DNA of 6,896 bases, taken from positions 1 to 6,896 of the forward strand of contig CAMAJQ010000037.1 of assembly GCA_945835865.1 (NCBI GenBank), written 5' to 3'. Below the pieces are notes generated by a model that ran no database searches, was not told the origin of the DNA, and saw only the letters and a list, made by a program, of their open reading frames with translations. This document shows, piece by piece, positions 4,925-6,896 of this stretch. The first letter of the stretch is position 1. Each line of letters opens with the position of its first letter. The DNA is from an uncultured Clostridia bacterium. Lineage in GTDB: Bacteria; Bacillota; Clostridia; Christensenellales; Borkfalkiaceae. The position numbers were made by a program, and so were the translations under genes.

Positions 4925-6478
4925 ATGCGCGGCTCTGGATTTTTTGCGGGCGTCGGATACAGACTGAAAAAATTCTTCGAACCTATCGATCTCACGAAAG
5001 GTTCGTGTTGGCGGGTGATCGTGAAATTCACCCTGCCGATCGTCGTCTCGTACGTTTTACAGCAACTTTACGTTCTTTCCGACGCGGCGATTTGCGGACA
5101 GAACCTTTCTGCCGACGAGGTCGCCGGCGTCAACGATACCTCTTCTCTCGTCTTTATTTTTATGCAGTTCGCATTCGGCTGTACGGCGGGGTTCTGCGTC
5201 ATCATTTCCAACCGGATCGGTTCGGGGGATAAACGGGGAATGAGGAGATCGTTTGCCACGCAGATCGTCCTCTGTTCGGTCATCACTCTCGTCCTGACCG
5301 CTCTCGCGCTGTCCTGTATCAGACCCATGCTCGGTTGGGTCAACGTAACGCCGCAGAACGCGGAAGTTTACCGTGCGGCTTATACCTATTGTTTCGTGAT
5401 TTACGCGGGGATCTTCGCGCAACTCTTTTTCAATTTCGCCACGAGCGTTTTAAGAAGCGTCGGCGATTCCTTTACCCCTCTCCTTTTCCTCTTTATCTCC
5501 ACCGTGACCAACGTCGCGCTGGACGTCCTGTTCATCAAGGTCTTCCGTTGGGGCGTCGCGGGGGCGGCGGGGGCAACCGTGCTGACTCAGGCTGTCTGTA
5601 CCGTCGCCTGTTTCGCCTATATCTTTATCAAGTATAAGGATTTCAGGCTCGGGAAAGAGGATTTCCGTATCACGCGGAAGGACGTCGTCTCCCATCTCCG
5701 CCAGGGGCTTCCTCTCGGGCTTCAGTTTTCCGTCCTGTCCATAGGGCTTATCGTCATGTCGGCGCAGACGGTGAAATTCGATCTTCTGCCGGACGGAACC
5801 ATGGCGGCGGGCAACCCCGCACAGAACGGAACGGGCGCGGCGAACAAACTCATCTGTTTCATCATGTGTCCGCTTTCCGCACTCGGGACCGCCCTCGTCA
5901 GTTATAACGCGCAGAACCTCGGCGCGAACGCGCCCGATCGGGTGAGAAAGGGGACCGATCAGTCCCTGCTCATCATGCTCGTGCTGTACGCCGTGTGCTC
6001 GGGGGTTGGACTGCTGATGTCGGTCGGCGGGTTTTATCAGAGGATTTTCCTGAGCGCGGATAAAATTTCCGCCCAATCCATCCGCTACGGGAACGACCTT
6101 CTGTTCGTCGATCTTCCCCTTTTCTTTATTCTCGGCGCGCTTTTCGTCTTGCGGAACGGGATTCAGGGGATCGGAAAATCGGTATGGACCCTTGCGGCGG
6201 GCGTCGGGGAACTCGTTGCGCGCGTCGTCATCTGCGCCTTTCTGCCCGCTCTCGTCAACGGGGGCGGGGTGAACGCTTCGGCGAGTAACGCGGCGTTCGT
6301 CGCGCTGTGCTTCGGAGACCCGGGCGCGTGGCTGATCGCCGTGCTCGTCCTCGTATATCCTTACTGGAAATACGTGCGGAAAATGAATTACGGCGCTCAA
6401 CTGCAAACCTTCCGTTTTCAGGCGGAGGAAGGGCGGTATCCGAACGAGGAATCGGAGGATAACCGACTTATCGGCTGA
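4925..6478 (+). CDS. MATE-family multidrug/metabolite exporter
   Basis: A 517-residue polytopic membrane protein of the MATE family, which exports cationic drugs, dyes or metabolites using a sodium or proton gradient. About twelve hydrophobic segments can be traced from residue 33 to 478. Family hallmarks are FTLPIVVSYVLQQLYVLSDA (35-54), SVLRSVGDSFTPL (174-186), GVAGAAGATVLTQ (210-222), GLPLGLQFSV (261-270), NAQNLGA (328-334) and VLRNGIQGIGKS (408-419). A hydrophilic stretch near 283-308 (DLLPDGTMAAGNPAQNGTGA) lies between helices of the second half and looks longer than usual. The length is slightly above the usual 440-480 residues because of this and a polar C-terminal tail. ATG at 4925 is preferred because GGAG (4916-4919) lies 5 nt before it; the in-frame GTG at 4919 overlaps that site. 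Substrate cannot be inferred. The small gene 83 nt downstream may be co-transcribed. Confidence 0.92.
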   Translation: MRGSGFFAGVGYRLKKFFEPIDLTKGSCWRVIVKFTLPIVVSYVLQQLYVLSDAAICGQNLSADEVAGVNDTSSLVFIFMQFAFGCTAGFCVIISNRIGSGDKRGMRRSFATQIVLCSVITLVLTALALSCIRPMLGWVNVTPQNAEVYRAAYTYCFVIYAGIFAQLFFNFATSVLRSVGDSFTPLLFLFISTVTNVALDVLFIKVFRWGVAGAAGATVLTQAVCTVACFAYIFIKYKDFRLGKEDFRITRKDVVSHLRQGLPLGLQFSVLSIGLIVMSAQTVKFDLLPDGTMAAGNPAQNGTGAANKLICFIMCPLSALGTALVSYNAQNLGANAPDRVRKGTDQSLLIMLVLYAVCSGVGLLMSVGGFYQRIFLSADKISAQSIRYGNDLLFVDLPLFFILGALFVLRNGIQGIGKSVWTLAAGVGELVARVVICAFLPALVNGGGVNASASNAAFVALCFGDPGAWLIAVLVLVYPYWKYVRKMNYGAQLQTFRFQAEEGRYPNEESEDNRLIG

Positions 6479-6561
6479 AGTTTGCGGAGAAAAAACGCTC
6501 CCGACGCCTTCCGTTTTCGGAAAGGAGAAGAGAGAACGGGCTTGCCGGAAAGGAGAAAAAA

Positions 6562-6828
6562 ATGATACATTCGCTCTGCGGAGGAAACTTAACGACTCAC
6601 GAGGGACATACGTTCGCGAAAGTCCTTCCCGATCCGCCTTTTGGGGATCGCCCGTGTTTTTATCTCGCGGACGGCTTTTCGCTCGCCCAAGGCGATCGGG
6701 TGGAAATTCCTTACGGAAAAAGCGGATCGCCCGTCGCGGCGACCGTTCTGCGCGTTGACGAAAACGTTTCCGACGAGACTTCTCCCGTACCTTTCGGACG
6801 CGCACGTTCCGTTTTGAGAAAACTCTGA
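6562..6828 (+). CDS. Small uncharacterised protein with PriA-N-terminus-like beta-barrel core
   Basis: An 88-residue protein with a strong ribosome binding site (AGGAG at 6551-6555, six As, then ATG at 6562). The core, residues about 31-66, reads as short beta-strands around GDRVEIPYGKSGSPVAATVL. This resembles the GD.V.VPFG....G.V pattern of the small barrel at the N-terminus of the primosomal helicase PriA and related short proteins. It is far too short to be PriA and has no helicase motifs. The end, PVPFGRARSVLRKL, is basic and may be helical. There is no membrane segment or signal peptide. DNA, RNA or protein binding is possible, but this is inference from a short pattern. It lies 83 nt after the MATE gene with no terminator or clear promoter between them, so it may share that transcript. 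Confidence 0.7.
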   Translation: MIHSLCGGNLTTHEGHTFAKVLPDPPFGDRPCFYLADGFSLAQGDRVEIPYGKSGSPVAATVLRVDENVSDETSPVPFGRARSVLRKL

Positions 6829-6896
6829 AGAGAAAACCGCGTAGGCTTAGCATTCGCCATCACTAACTATTTTTACGGCGAAAAATCGGTTTATGA
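6829..6896. other. Window end, no recognisable feature
   Basis: Sixty-eight bases follow the stop codon of the 88-residue gene. TTCGCC and GGCGAA could pair over an 18-nt loop, but no U-run follows in either direction. No ribosome binding site precedes the terminal ATGA. Confidence 0.5.

Noticed and set aside
4919..4927. GTG at 4919 as the start of the MATE exporter
   Set aside because: The ribosome binding GGAG occupies 4916-4919 and overlaps this codon, while the ATG at 4925 has a normal spacer.
4489..5232. A 247-codon plus-strand frame covering the repeat element and the start of the MATE gene
   Set aside because: It translates the repeat element and the structured leader, then overlaps the MATE gene out of frame. 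It has no ribosome binding site and low-complexity Arg/Ser/Gly composition.
5450..6853. A 467-codon minus-strand open frame opposite the MATE gene
   Set aside because: Arg/Pro-rich translation without any domain, antisense to a confident exporter, and its start lies past the end of the 88-residue gene with no promoter or ribosome binding site.

Overview
The window looks like a chromosomal segment of a low-to-mid GC Firmicute, most likely an uncultured gut member of the Clostridia. The grounds are four sigma-A-type promoters (three of them TTGACA-N17-TATAAT), strong GGAGG ribosome binding sites, the protein families present, and a short GC-rich intergenic repeat bounded by CCCCTTCCGTC / GACGGAAGGGG. 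The assignment is inferred from these signals; no marker gene is present.

Minus strand, 1-4304. A sigma-A promoter at 4276-4304 and a leader of about 210 nt precede three closely spaced genes. They are a PlsC-like acyltransferase (GTG start at 4057), a stand-alone family 8 glycosyltransferase (GT8, 3109-2273), and a 587-residue fusion of a GT8 domain with a second PlsC-like acyltransferase (2228-465). Two glycosyltransferase domains and two acyltransferase domains in one transcription unit suggest a pathway for a glycosylated, acylated membrane lipid or acylated glycan. The product cannot be read from sequence. Beyond the fusion lie a 57-residue gene (377-204) and the start of another gene running off the left edge (97-1). 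Each of these two has its own consensus promoter.

The most unusual structure is in the two left-hand intergenic gaps. In both, an intrinsic terminator (long stem plus U-run) begins directly after the TATAAT box of the next gene's promoter. Read-through RNA from upstream would carry the whole stem and should terminate. RNA started at the local promoter would lack about the first six bases of the 5' arm and should escape. This would insulate neighbouring genes with almost no intergenic DNA.

Middle, 4305-4815. No credible gene. It holds several short perfect dyads and a roughly 155-bp element with 11-bp terminal inverted repeats and internal hairpins, resembling a small non-autonomous repeat.

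Plus strand, 4816-6896. A perfect consensus promoter is followed by a leader with a 16-bp hairpin and a MATE-family exporter (4925-6478). After 83 nt comes an 88-residue uncharacterised protein (6562-6828) whose core resembles the small beta-barrel at the N-terminus of PriA-like proteins. The last 68 bases hold no recognisable gene or terminator.
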